A DNA stretch of 64,000 nt from Micromonospora sp. WMMD980 (GTDB taxonomy: Bacteria; Actinomycetota; Actinomycetes; Mycobacteriales; Micromonosporaceae), in assembly GCF_029626035.1 (NCBI RefSeq), contig NZ_JARUBE010000003.1:2046001-2110000 (forward strand), read 5' to 3'. How positions within the stretch are numbered: the stretch's first letter is position 1; every line of letters starts with the position of its first letter. The position numbers and the translations under genes were made by a program. A model generated the notes under the pieces. The model was not told the DNA's origin. It was given only the letters and a program-made list of their open reading frames with translations, and did not search any database. Positions 9,148 to 17,242 of this stretch are shown here, piece by piece.

Positions 9148-9314
9148 GGCGACAAGTATGGCCCGACGGGCCGGGCTGGTGATCAGGAGGCGGCACGGGA
9201 TCCGCCGCCGTCGGCGGGGATTCGGCCATCTACCGACGACGGCCCGGGTGAGGAGGCTGCGCTGCCCCGCAATGCGGTGGCGGGACGGTTCCGGCCGACG
9301 CTACCGTGCCGGCG

Positions 9315-10226
9315 ATGCGCATCCGTGACTGCACCGACGCCGACTGGCGGTCCGTCTGGCCGATCGTCCGGGACGTCGTCACCGCCGCCGACACGTTCGT
9401 CTACGACCCGGCCTGGCCGGCCGAGGTGGCGCGCGAGGTGTGGCTGGAACGGCCGCCGGGGCGTACCTCGGTGGCGGTGGACCACGACGGCGCGGTGCTC
9501 GGCACCGCGAAGATGGGTGCCAACAAGCCCGGGCCGGGCTCGCACGTGGCGACGGCGAGCTTCATGGTCGCCGCCGCCGCCCGCGGCCGGGGCGTCGGAC
9601 GCGCGCTGTGCGAGGACGCGCTGGCGTGGGCGCGTCGGCAGGACTTCGCCGCCATGCAGTTCAACGCCGTGGTGGAGACGAACGTCGCGGCGGTGGCGCT
9701 CTACCGGCGGCTGGGCTTCACGGTGGTCGGCACCGTGCCGCAGGCTTTCGCCCATCCGCGCGCGGGGCTGGTCGGCCTGCACGTCATGCACCGGTTCCTG
9801 GGACCGTCCACGGTGCGCGAGGATGGCCTGATGAGCGCTGAACCGATCGAGCTGGCCGCCGCCCTGGCGCGTTTCGACCAGCTGTGGAGTCCCCGGATCG
9901 TCACCACGGTCAACGACTACGACGTGCGGATCGCCAAGGTGGCCGGCGAGCACGTCTGGCACAGCCACGACCACACCGACGAGTTCTTCCTGGTGCTCGA
10001 CGGGGAGCTGCGCATCGCGCTGCGCGACGGCACCGACGGCGGGCAGCGCGAGGTGACGCTGCCGCGCGGCGCGGTGTTCGTGGTGCCGCGCGGGGTGCCG
10101 CACCGGCCCTACGCGCCCGACGGCGCGTCGATCCTGATGTTCGAGCCGTCCGGCACGTCCAGCGTCGGCGACCGGCACGACGCGGTGCCCGGGCACGTGG
10201 ACGCCACCACCGGGCACCGCCTCTGA
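9315..10226 (+). CDS. GNAT N-acetyltransferase fused to a cupin domain
   Basis: Residues 1 to ~165 are a GNAT domain: MRIRDCTDADWRSVWPIV, the acetyl-CoA loop AAAARGRGVGRALCED and the closing ALYRRLGFTVVGT strand. Residues ~172-285 form a cupin: W-H-S-H-D-H-T-D-E-F-F-L-V-L-D-G-E supplies the HxH...E metal ligands, and LPRGAVFVVPRGVPHRPYAP the second cupin motif. The frame runs through the joint with no stop. An internal ATG at 9831 preceded by GAGG could allow separate cupin synthesis. The ATG at 9315 matches the usual GNAT start; GTG 9306 is possible. Substrates are unknown. Confidence 0.82.
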   Translation: MRIRDCTDADWRSVWPIVRDVVTAADTFVYDPAWPAEVAREVWLERPPGRTSVAVDHDGAVLGTAKMGANKPGPGSHVATASFMVAAAARGRGVGRALCEDALAWARRQDFAAMQFNAVVETNVAAVALYRRLGFTVVGTVPQAFAHPRAGLVGLHVMHRFLGPSTVREDGLMSAEPIELAAALARFDQLWSPRIVTTVNDYDVRIAKVAGEHVWHSHDHTDEFFLVLDGELRIALRDGTDGGQREVTLPRGAVFVVPRGVPHRPYAPDGASILMFEPSGTSSVGDRHDAVPGHVDATTGHRL

Positions 10227-10294
10227 GCCGGCCCGGAAGTGTCGGGGGGCGCGGTTAGGTTCCGGGCGACGACAGCCGCCGAAGGAGTCCCGCC

Positions 10295-10861
10295 ATGACC
10301 ACGATCGCCGACCGCCCGCACACCGCCCTGCTCGTCATCGACGTGCAGAACGGCGTGGTGGGCGACGCCCACGACCGCGACCGGGTGATCGCCAACATCG
10401 CCGCCCTGGTCGAGCGCGCCCGCGCCGCCGGCGTCCCGGTCGTGTGGGTGCAGCACCACGCCGACGACCTGCCCGCCGGCAGCGAGCCCTGGCAGATCGT
10501 GCCGGAGTTGACGCGCCGCGACGACGAGCCGCTGGTGCACAAGGCATACGGCGACTCGTTCGAGGACACCGACCTGGAACGGGTGCTCGCCGGAGCCCGG
10601 GTGGGGCGGCTGATCGTGACCGGCGCGCAGACCGACGCCTGCGTCCGCTCGACGTTGCACGGCGGGTTCACCCGCGGCTACGACGCCGTCCTGGTCGCCG
10701 ACGCGCACACCACCGAGGACCTGTCCGGCTACGGCGCGCCTCCGCCGGCGCAGGTCATCACGCACACCAACCTCTACTGGGGCTTTCAGAGCGCCCCGGG
10801 CCGCACCGCCGGCACGGTCGACACCGCCGACGTCGACTTCGCCGGCGCCGTCGCGGCCTGA
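10295..10861 (+). CDS. Isochorismatase-family cysteine hydrolase
   Basis: A 188-residue protein of the isochorismatase/nicotinamidase superfamily. The catalytic triad is visible: Asp in LLVIDVQNGV, Lys in LVHKAYGDSFEDTDLERVL, and Cys in VTGAQTDACVRSTLHGGFTRG preceded by the usual cis-peptide-type GAQ. These enzymes hydrolyse amides or enol ethers in the cytosol; the substrate here cannot be told. AAGGAG lies 7 nt before the ATG. It stands alone, 68 bp after the GNAT-cupin gene. Confidence 0.88.
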   Translation: MTTIADRPHTALLVIDVQNGVVGDAHDRDRVIANIAALVERARAAGVPVVWVQHHADDLPAGSEPWQIVPELTRRDDEPLVHKAYGDSFEDTDLERVLAGARVGRLIVTGAQTDACVRSTLHGGFTRGYDAVLVADAHTTEDLSGYGAPPPAQVITHTNLYWGFQSAPGRTAGTVDTADVDFAGAVAA

Positions 10862-10980
10862 CCGCCGCGCCCCGTCGTCGGCGTGCGGCGGCCGGAAACC
10901 ACGTCCCGTCCGCAGCCTGCCGGCGACGCGGCCGGGAAAACGCCTCGCTGTCCGGCCGTGCCGCTGGCAGGCTGCCGGCC

Positions 10981-11499
10981 ATGACCGCACAAGCTCTGGC
11001 GGGGGCGCTCGCCGACGAGCGTCGCCGTGTCGTGTTCGCCGCGATCGTGCTCGGCGCCCGGGACGTGCCCGCCGTGGTGGCCCGCACCGGCCTGCCCGCC
11101 CGGGACGCCGCCACCGCGGTGCGCCGGCTCACCGACGCGGGTGTGCTGGCCGACGACGACGCCGGGCTGCGGGTCGACTCCGAGCGGCTGCGCGAGTTCG
11201 CCCGGGCCGCCGCGCCGTCCCCGGCGGCCGACCCGCGCCAGACCATCCTGCGCACCTTCCTGCGCGACGGCGCGTTGACCCGGCTGCCGGCGCAGCGCGG
11301 TCGGCGGCGGGTGCTGCTGGAGCACATCACCGAGCGCACCTTCGAGCCGGGGCTGCGCTACCCGGAGCGGGCGGTGGACGACGCCCTGCGCCCGTGGTGC
11401 GCCGGCGGCGAGGCCGACCACGTCACGCTGCGCCGCTATCTGATCGACGACCTGCTGCTCACCCGCGAGCACGGCGTCTACTGGCGGACCGGCCCGTGA
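10981..11499 (+). CDS. DUF2087 domain protein, probable transcriptional regulator
   Basis: 172 residues. The N-terminal half resembles a winged helix (VVARTGLPARDAATAVRRLTDAGVL), and the C-terminal half has the DUF2087 pattern LRTFLRDGALTRLPAQRGRRRVLLEHI...YPERAVDDALRPW...LRRYLIDDLLLTRE. DUF2087 proteins often follow a DNA-binding domain and may be regulators. Its stop codon overlaps the start of the acetyltransferase gene (GTGA), so the two are probably co-translated. Confidence 0.8.
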   Translation: MTAQALAGALADERRRVVFAAIVLGARDVPAVVARTGLPARDAATAVRRLTDAGVLADDDAGLRVDSERLREFARAAAPSPAADPRQTILRTFLRDGALTRLPAQRGRRRVLLEHITERTFEPGLRYPERAVDDALRPWCAGGEADHVTLRRYLIDDLLLTREHGVYWRTGP

Positions 11500-12005
11500 C
11501 CGGCTGGACGACCGGCCTCGCCCGGCCGGACGACCTCGACGCGGGCGTGCTGCTGCGCGAGTACCTGGCGGAGATGGTCCGCCGCTGGTACGGCCGGCCC
11601 GAGCGCCCCGGCGAGGTGGACGCCGCGCTGGCCGAGATGCCCAGCGACGACCTGGCCCCGCCGACCGGGCTGCTGGTGCTGGCCTGCCGTGACGGCCGGC
11701 CGGCCGGCTGCGCCGGGTTGCGGTGGCAGCCGGGGTGGGCGGAGCTGACCCGGGTCTACGTGCGTCCGGCGCGCCGGGGCGCCGGTGGCGGGGCCGCCCT
11801 GCTCGCCGCCGTCGAGGCGTACGCGGGCGACGCCGGGGCGGACCGGATCCGGCTGGACACCCGCGCCGACCTGGTCGAGGCGCGCGCCCTCTACGCCCGG
11901 CACGGCTACCGGGAGATCCCGGCGTTCACCGCCGGCCCGTACGCGCAGCACTGGTTCGAGAAGTCACTGCCGGCGCGAGTTGACGACACGTCGGGGGCGC
12001 GCTAA
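11496..12005 (+). CDS. GNAT family N-acetyltransferase
   Basis: 169 residues, starting at a GTG that overlaps the upstream TGA. The acetyl-CoA binding motif is VYVRPARRGAGGGAALLAAVEAYA, followed by IRLDTRADLVEARALYARHGYREIP, the usual closing strand and helix. The substrate is unknown. Its last 26 bases also hold a -35/-10 pair for the hsp20 remnant, so the 3' end may have been shortened or rebuilt when that region was deleted. Confidence 0.85.
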   Translation: MTGWTTGLARPDDLDAGVLLREYLAEMVRRWYGRPERPGEVDAALAEMPSDDLAPPTGLLVLACRDGRPAGCAGLRWQPGWAELTRVYVRPARRGAGGGAALLAAVEAYAGDAGADRIRLDTRADLVEARALYARHGYREIPAFTAGPYAQHWFEKSLPARVDDTSGAR

Positions 12006-12040
12006 AACAGAAGCCGGAAGTTGAGTCACCCCGACTCAAG
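11980..12040 (+). promoter_or_regulatory. Heat-shock promoter with HspR HAIR operator
   Basis: TTGACG at 11980-11985 and TAAAAC at 12003-12008 are separated by 17 bp, a good housekeeping-sigma promoter. Immediately downstream, 12020-12040 reads GTTGAGT, a 7-bp spacer, then ACTCAAG. This matches the HAIR element (CTTGAGT-N7-ACTCAAG) bound by the HspR repressor in actinobacteria in all but the first base. AGGAGG at 12066-12071 then precedes the hsp20 start. Confidence 0.85.
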
Positions 12041-12079
12041 AAGAGACCTTGGACCAGGAGAACCGAGGAGGCAGGGGCC

Positions 12080-12238
12080 ATGCTGATGCGTACCGACCCG
12101 TTCCGCGAGATCGACCGGATCGCCGAGCAGTTCTTCGGCACCACCGCCCGGCCACCGGCAGCTCACCACCGCCTGAGCGCGCCTCACGCCGACGCGGGGG
12201 AGGCCGGCTCGCCGCCGTCCCCCGCTTCGGCGGGATAG
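12080..12238 (+). pseudogene. Hsp20/alpha-crystallin remnant, 5' end only
   Basis: The ATG has a perfect AGGAGG 8 nt upstream. The first ~24 codons (MLMRTDPFREIDRIAEQFFG, then TTARP) are the typical N-terminus of actinobacterial Hsp20 proteins. After that the frame turns into P-P-A-A-H-H-R-L and ends after 52 codons, running into the 3' end of the convergent WYL regulator. The alpha-crystallin domain (normally ~100 residues) is absent. I read this as a deletion that removed the gene body but left promoter, HAIR operator and ribosome site. Confidence 0.75.
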
Positions 12239-13200
12239 AGCCGGGTCAGCGCCTGCGCGGTCGCGGTGAACCGGTCGCGCAGCTCGGCCGGTGCCAGCAC
12301 CTCCACCTCGGCGCCGAGCTTGAGCAGCTCACCGTGGGCGTGCCGCACCGACTCGATCGGCACGGTGGTCTCCAGCCAGCCGTCCGGCCCGGGCTCCCCG
12401 GCCGCCGCCCGGGCGCCCCGGCTCATCTCCGGCGGGAAGACGTACGGCATGAACTCCAGCGCGGCCACGGTGAGCCGGATCCGGGCCTCGTCGCGGTAGA
12501 CGTCCCGTTCGTAGCGGGCGGTCCATTCGCGCCAGTAGCCGGCCAGGTCGAACCCGTCGGGCCGGTCGAAGCCCTCGTCGGTGACGCTCGCGTCGAGCAC
12601 CGCGCCGACCCGGTAGGTGCGCACCTCGTCGTCGCAGCCGGCGACGAGATACCACCGGCCGGCCTTGAGCACCACGCCCAGCGGCGCGACCAGCCGGGTG
12701 ACCTCGCGCGGGGCGCGCCAGCGCCGGTAGCGCAGCTCCACCAGCCGGCCGGCCCACACCGCGCCGGCCAGCGTCTCCAGGTGCGGCACCGGCTCGGGGC
12801 GCCGGAACCAGCCGGGCGCGTCCAGGTGGAACCGTTGCCGGATGCGGCCGCTGCGGTCGGCCAGCTCGTCGGGCAGCGCTGCGCGCACCTTCAGCTCGGC
12901 GGCGGTCATCGCGGAGGCCAGGCCCAGCTCGGCGGCGGGCCCGGGTAGGCCGGCGAGGAACAACGCGTCGGCCTCCGGCCCGGTCAGCCCGGTGAGCCGG
13001 GTACGCCAACCCGCCACCAGCCGGTAGCCGCCGGCCGGGCCCCGGTCGGCGTACACCGGGACACCGGCGGCGCCGAGCGACTCGACGTCGCGGTAGACGG
13101 TGCGCACCGACACCTCCAGGGCCTCGGCGAGTTCCCCGGCGGTCATCCGCCCCCGGGTCTGCAGGAGCAGCAGCAGGGAGACCAGCCGGCTGGCGCGCAC
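12184..13200 (-). CDS. WYL-domain (YafY-type) transcriptional regulator
   Basis: 338 residues. The N-terminus is a DeoR-like winged helix (MRASRLVSLLLLLQTRGRMTA, then ELAEALEVSVRTVYRDVESLGAAGVPVYADRG). The centre holds the WYL domain: AGRLVELRYRRW...LGVVLKAGRWYLVAGCDDEVRTYRVGAVLDA, with the W-Y-L motif as WYLVAG. Such proteins sense nucleic-acid or small ligands and regulate stress or defence genes. It overlaps the hsp20 remnant tail and is divergent from the recombinase gene 82 bp away. Confidence 0.9.
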   Translation of the reverse strand: MRASRLVSLLLLLQTRGRMTAGELAEALEVSVRTVYRDVESLGAAGVPVYADRGPAGGYRLVAGWRTRLTGLTGPEADALFLAGLPGPAAELGLASAMTAAELKVRAALPDELADRSGRIRQRFHLDAPGWFRRPEPVPHLETLAGAVWAGRLVELRYRRWRAPREVTRLVAPLGVVLKAGRWYLVAGCDDEVRTYRVGAVLDASVTDEGFDRPDGFDLAGYWREWTARYERDVYRDEARIRLTVAALEFMPYVFPPEMSRGARAAAGEPGPDGWLETTVPIESVRHAHGELLKLGAEVEVLAPAELRDRFTATAQALTRLYPAEAGDGGEPASPASA

Positions 13201-13266
13201 CCGCTGACGGTAACCCGCGCCGGAAAACCTTCTCGGGCGCGCCTCGTCGCGAAACGCCCCAGCGAC

Positions 13267-13281
13267 TGAGAGCCTTTCTCA
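13267..13281. repeat. Inverted repeat abutting recombinase start
   Basis: TGAGA-GCCTT-TCTCA is a perfect 5-bp dyad ending 1 nt before the ATG at 13283. No Shine-Dalgarno is present, so translation may be leaderless or the repeat may be an autoregulatory operator. Confidence 0.45.
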
Positions 13282-13282
13282 C

Positions 13283-14269
13283 ATGCTGCGTCCCGAGGTG
13301 CTGCCCCGCGCGCGTCCCGCCCTGCCCGGCGGCCCGACCGACTTCACCGAGGCGTGGCTGCGCAACCGGCGCCTGTCCGAGCACACCCGCGACGCCTACC
13401 GGCGCGACGTCACCGGCTGGCTGCGGTGGTGCGCGGAGCGCGGCGTGGAGCCGCTGCGGGTCACCTTCCTCGACGTCAACGCGTACGGCCGGGATCTGGA
13501 GTCCACCCCGCGCGGGCGCGACGGGCGTCCGCTCACCCCGGCCACCGTGGCCCGCCGGCTCTCCGCGCTGTCCAGTTGGTACGACTTCCTGGTCAAGCTG
13601 GGCGCGGTGCCGGCCAACCCGGTCGTCGCGGCGGACCGGCCCCGCATCGACCGGGACCACTCGGCCACCGTCGGTCTGAGTCCGGAGGAGGTCGACGCGC
13701 TGCTGGCCGCCGCCGAGGCCGACACCGGCCCGACCGCGGCCCGCAACCGGGCCGCGCTGGCGCTCCTGGCCGACCTGGGGCTGCGCGTCGGCGAGCTGGT
13801 CTCGCTGAACCTGGCCGACCTGGGCGCGGAGCGCGGGCACCGCAGCGTCCGCTTCGTCGGCAAGGGCGGCAAGGTACGCCGCCGCGCGCTCACCCCCGGC
13901 ACCGCGTACGCGCTGGACGCCTACCTGGCCGAGCGGGCCGCCGCGCAGGGCGTGACGGTGCCGGAGCTGACCGGTCCGCTGCTGGTCACCGCCACCGGCG
14001 GGCGGCTGGACCGGCACGCGGTGTTCCGGCTGGTGCGCCGCCTCGCGCAGAGCGCCGGGATCGCCGCCTGGGCGCGGCTGTCGCCGCACTCGTTGCGGCA
14101 CGCGTTCGCCACCACGGCCCGCTCGGAGGGGGTGCCGCTGGAGGACGTGCAGGACGCGATGGGGCACGCCGATCCGCGCACCACCCGCCGCTACGACCGG
14201 GATCGGCACAACCTGGACCGCGACCCGGCGTACGCGATCTGGGCCGCCCGCGCCCGCCGCCGCGGCTGA
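13283..14269 (+). CDS. Tyrosine recombinase, XerC/D-like
   Basis: 328 residues, the usual length for Xer-type recombinases. Residues ~20-115 are the SAM-like core-binding domain (FTEAWLRNRRLSEHTRDAYRRDV). The catalytic domain shows Arg in DLGLRVGELVSLNL, Lys in GKGGKVRRRAL, HxxR in SPHSLRHAFATTA, and the GHADPRTTRRYD segment carrying His and the Tyr nucleophile. No integrative element, tRNA or att site is visible around it, so it may be a resident recombinase or the last trace of an element. A second such gene lies at 34405. Confidence 0.9.
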   Translation: MLRPEVLPRARPALPGGPTDFTEAWLRNRRLSEHTRDAYRRDVTGWLRWCAERGVEPLRVTFLDVNAYGRDLESTPRGRDGRPLTPATVARRLSALSSWYDFLVKLGAVPANPVVAADRPRIDRDHSATVGLSPEEVDALLAAAEADTGPTAARNRAALALLADLGLRVGELVSLNLADLGAERGHRSVRFVGKGGKVRRRALTPGTAYALDAYLAERAAAQGVTVPELTGPLLVTATGGRLDRHAVFRLVRRLAQSAGIAAWARLSPHSLRHAFATTARSEGVPLEDVQDAMGHADPRTTRRYDRDRHNLDRDPAYAIWAARARRRG

Positions 14270-14298
14270 GCGTCGCACCCCGGCCGTAGGGTGCCGGC

Positions 14299-15138
14299 AT
14301 GCGACACGGCTTGGAGATCCCCTGCGGCGGCGCCTCGGTGGCGGACCTGGTGGCGCTCGGCGAGCTGGCCGAGCGTGCCGGCTGGGACGGGGTCTTCCTG
14401 GAGGACTACCTCGTCCATCACGCCGGTGACGACCCGCCGACCTGGGACCCGTGGCTGGTGCTGGCGGCGGTGGCCGGGCGCACCGCGCACGTCCGGTTGG
14501 GCACCACGGTGACCGCGTTGCCGCGGCGTCGGCCGGCGAAGCTGGCCCGGGAGGTGCTCACCCTCGACCACCTCTCCGGCGGCCGGGCGGGCGTCGCGGT
14601 CGGGGTCGGCGATCCGGCCGACCGGGGGCTGGCCGCGTTCGGCGAGCCGACCGACGTGAGGACCCGCGCGGCGATGCTCGACGAGGGCCTCGACCTGCTG
14701 GTCGCCCTGCTCGGCGGCGAACGGGTCACCCACCGGGGCGTGCACTACCGCGCCGAGGACGTGGCGCTGCGACCGCCGCCGGTGCAGTCGCCCCGGGTGC
14801 CGGTCTGGGTCGGCGGCAGCACCCAGGCCAAGGCGGTGCTGCGGCGGGCGGCCCGGGCCGACGGGATCGTGCCCTACAAGCTCACCGACACCGACGGCTG
14901 GTCCGACTTCACCGCCGACGAGGTGGCCGCCCTGGTCGCCGCGCTGCCGGCCACCCGCGCCGACGGCGAGCCGTTCGACGTGGCCGTCGGTGGCCGGCGG
15001 CGGCGCGCGGACGAGCGCGCCGAGCGGGCCTACCTGGCCGAGTTGGCGGCGGCGGGCACCACCTGGTGGCTGGAGTACGTGCCGGCCGGTGACCCGGCCA
15101 CGATGCGGGCCGCGATCGCCCGCGGCCCGCTGCGCTGA
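14299..15138 (+). CDS. LLM-class flavin-dependent oxidoreductase
   Basis: 279 residues of the luciferase-like (F420 or FMN) fold: AERAGWDGVFLEDYLVHH, LVLAAVAGRTAHVRLGTTVTALPRRRPAKLAREVLTL split over two motifs, and VPVWVGGSTQAKAVLRRAARADG. The pattern with LGTTVTALPRRRP is common in the F420-dependent branch of actinobacteria, but the cofactor cannot be fixed from sequence alone. It is shorter than usual (~300). It stands 29 bp downstream of the recombinase and converges on a VOC gene. Confidence 0.85.
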   Translation: MRHGLEIPCGGASVADLVALGELAERAGWDGVFLEDYLVHHAGDDPPTWDPWLVLAAVAGRTAHVRLGTTVTALPRRRPAKLAREVLTLDHLSGGRAGVAVGVGDPADRGLAAFGEPTDVRTRAAMLDEGLDLLVALLGGERVTHRGVHYRAEDVALRPPPVQSPRVPVWVGGSTQAKAVLRRAARADGIVPYKLTDTDGWSDFTADEVAALVAALPATRADGEPFDVAVGGRRRRADERAERAYLAELAAAGTTWWLEYVPAGDPATMRAAIARGPLR

Positions 15139-15139
15139 G

Positions 15140-15508
15140 TCAGTCCTTGCGGCGCGGGCACAGGCAGAACGGCTGCCCGATCGGGTCGAGCAGCACGGTC
15201 CAGCCTTCGCCGGGCTGGTGCTCGGGGCGGGTCGCGCCGGCGGCCAGCAGGTCCTTCTCCGCCAGCGCCACGTCGTCGACGACCAGGTCGAGGTGGTAGC
15301 GCTTGGCGCCGCTCTCGTCCGGCCAGGCCGGCGGGGCGTACCCGGGCACCAGGCCGAAGCCGATCGAGGTGCCACCGGAGACGATCATGGTGTATTCGGC
15401 CTGGCTGTGGGTGATCTCCCAGCCGAGGGCGTGGGCGTAGAAGGCCGCGTGGGCGGCCGGGTCGGAGCTGTCCAGGTTGACCATCGCGAGGTCGGCGTGC
15501 GTCGTCAT
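15140..15508 (-). CDS. VOC (glyoxalase/bleomycin-resistance) family protein
   Basis: 122 residues. ATG at 15508 chosen, since MTTHADLAMVNLDSSDPAAH is the usual VOC start; an upstream GTG frame to 15538 adds ten unlike residues. One betaalphabetabetabeta module is seen at FYAHALGWEITHSQAEYTMI and another at YHLDLVVDDVALAEKDLLAAG...LLDPIGQPFCLCP. Members sequester or modify small hydrophobic compounds or act as metal-dependent lyases. Nothing here fixes the substrate. Confidence 0.83.
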   Translation of the reverse strand: MTTHADLAMVNLDSSDPAAHAAFYAHALGWEITHSQAEYTMIVSGGTSIGFGLVPGYAPPAWPDESGAKRYHLDLVVDDVALAEKDLLAAGATRPEHQPGEGWTVLLDPIGQPFCLCPRRKD

Positions 15509-15544
15509 GTCGGGGAGTCTGCCGGGGGTACCTGCCATCTGCTG

Positions 15545-16672
15545 TCAGGTACCTGCGGCGGATCGCAGGGTCAGCCGGCCGTCGGGGCCCCGACACGCCA
15601 GCGCGTCGGCGACCAGGTGACAGTCGCGGGTTCCGGCGGGCAGCGTGCCACCCGGGCGGGGACCGTCGGACCCGACGTCGACGGCCGAGACGCGGCCGTC
15701 CCCGCCCGGGCGCAGCAGCACCTGCCGTGTCGCGTCGCGGTCGCCGGGCACCGGCCGCCAACCGGCCCCACCGGGCCACCGCCACACCTGCGCGCCGGTT
15801 CCCGGGTCGAGCGCCCGCCGGTCCGCGAGCCCGACCAGGCAGAGCACCCGGGGACAGCCCGGCGCGGGCGTCTCACCGACCGGCAGCAGCCGCTGCCAGC
15901 GCGGGGTGAGTGACGGCAGGTCGTATCCGCTGAGCGTGGTGCCGCCGGGCCCGGGGTGCCGCAGCACCAGGTGGTCGCCGACGACGACCGGGTTGTCCGG
16001 CGCGTATCCGGCCGGCGGCAGGCGGGTCTCGGCGATCGCCGCCCCGTGGCGGACGTCGTGCACCCGGGCCAGTCCGCTGTCGTGCACCACGACGATGCGC
16101 CCCGGTGACGTCGCGAGCACGGCGGTCGACGGCACCGGTGTCGACCAGCGGTCCGCGCCGGTGGCGAGGTCGACGCCGCGTACCGTGCCCTGGATCCGTT
16201 GCCCGGGGTCGGCGACGCTGCGCACCTCGGTGACCGCCACCGCGGCCGCGCCGGCCACGTCGACCCGGTCGGGGCGGCGCCAGCGCAGCTGCCCGGTGTC
16301 GGCCGTGTAGGCCGAGGTGCCGGTCACCTGGCGGGCGGTGTCGCGGGTGGTGACCAGCACCAGGTCGCCGACGGACGCGGCGGACCACGCGCCGGCGGGC
16401 GCCGGGACGCGCCAGGTCGTCCGGCCGGTGGGGGTGTAGCCGGTCAGCGTCGTCGGGTCCACGACCAGCAGCAGCCGGCCGGCGGCCAACAGCGTGGCCC
16501 GGGCCGGCAGCGGTGGCCCGCTGGTCGCCTGCGGTGCCGGCGCGGCGGCGGCGCCCAGCAGCAGGCACCCGGCGAGCGCCGGTGCCAGCCGCCACCATCG
16601 GGTCGGTCGTGGCGTCGGCGCGGGTGCCGGCCGGTCCAGCTCGATCACCGGTCCGGGACGGTCGGGTGTCAT
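15545..16672 (-). CDS. Membrane-anchored PQQ-like beta-propeller protein
   Basis: 375 residues. After a ~25-residue Pro-rich cytoplasmic start there is one hydrophobic segment (WWRLAPALAGCLLLGAAAAP). It contains L-A-G-C, which resembles a lipobox, though the Cys sits early in the hydrophobic run. The rest consists of repeated blades: LLVVDPTTLTGYTPTGRTTW, DTGQLRWRRPDRV, DLATGADRWSTPVP, LDPGTGAQVWRWPG, as in PQQ-binding-like repeats. Catalytic PQQ ligands are not evident, so a structural or binding role outside the membrane is more likely than dehydrogenase activity. Confidence 0.82.
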   Translation of the reverse strand: MTPDRPGPVIELDRPAPAPTPRPTRWWRLAPALAGCLLLGAAAAPAPQATSGPPLPARATLLAAGRLLLVVDPTTLTGYTPTGRTTWRVPAPAGAWSAASVGDLVLVTTRDTARQVTGTSAYTADTGQLRWRRPDRVDVAGAAAVAVTEVRSVADPGQRIQGTVRGVDLATGADRWSTPVPSTAVLATSPGRIVVVHDSGLARVHDVRHGAAIAETRLPPAGYAPDNPVVVGDHLVLRHPGPGGTTLSGYDLPSLTPRWQRLLPVGETPAPGCPRVLCLVGLADRRALDPGTGAQVWRWPGGAGWRPVPGDRDATRQVLLRPGGDGRVSAVDVGSDGPRPGGTLPAGTRDCHLVADALACRGPDGRLTLRSAAGT

Positions 16673-16780
16673 CCGGGCTCCTCGCGACGGGTCGCCCGAC
16701 GGTAGACGATGCGCGGTCGCGGGGGCGACTGCGGCACAACCGGCTGCGGGCCGGCCGCGGTTTGCCTACCGTCGGTGGTG

Positions 16781-17239
16781 ATGGGCAGGGAGCAGGTGTG
16801 GCACCGGCCGGCCCGGCGTCGCCGGCCGATGCGCGCGGGTGTGCTGGCCGCCGGGCTGGGGCTGGGCACCTGCCTGATCGGGGTGGCCGGGTTGGCGGTG
16901 TGGAACGCTCAGGTGGTGCTGCAGGCCGGCGGGCCGGTGCGGAAGGCCACCGACGGGTTCTTCCGCGACGTGGCCGCCGGTGACACCGACCGGGCGTACG
17001 GGCGGCTGTGCGCCGAGGCGCGCAGCCGGTGGAGTCAGGCCGGGTTCGGCAGTTGGGTGCGCACGCCGCCGTTGGTCAGCGGCTACGAGATCGTCGACGT
17101 CTCGGTGACCACCCGGGCCGGGCGTCCGCGCGCCACGGTGGTGGTGCGCCTGAACCGCGACGGCGGCGGCAGCGAGGAACGCGAGCTGCCGGTGGTGTCG
17201 GAGGACGGGAGTTGGCGGGTGTGCGGGGATCCGTTCTGA
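16781..17239 (+). CDS. Single-pass membrane protein, lumazine/NTF2-like domain
   Basis: ATG at 16781 chosen; the frame is open to 16709 but the extension is unlike protein. The 152-residue product has one N-terminal membrane helix (AGVLAAGLGLGTCLIGVAGL) and an exported domain with VRKATDGFFRDVAAGDTDRAYGRLC...GYEIVDVSV...LPVVSEDGSWRVCGD. This is the pattern of DUF4878/NTF2-like exported domains found in many actinobacterial membrane proteins. Two Cys residues could form a disulfide. Function unknown. It is divergent from the propeller gene and nearly touches the thymidine kinase gene tail to tail. Confidence 0.75.
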   Translation: MGREQVWHRPARRRRPMRAGVLAAGLGLGTCLIGVAGLAVWNAQVVLQAGGPVRKATDGFFRDVAAGDTDRAYGRLCAEARSRWSQAGFGSWVRTPPLVSGYEIVDVSVTTRAGRPRATVVVRLNRDGGGSEERELPVVSEDGSWRVCGDPF

Positions 17240-17242
17240 CGC

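Noticed and set aside
13283..14269. Integrative element bounded by att sites at the first tyrosine recombinase
   Set aside because: No tRNA, no direct repeats and no element genes flank it.
12329..14278. Long minus-strand open frame (649 codons) over the WYL regulator and recombinase
   Set aside because: Composition is Arg/Gly/Ala/Pro-rich shadow coding; real genes with clear domains occupy the other frames.
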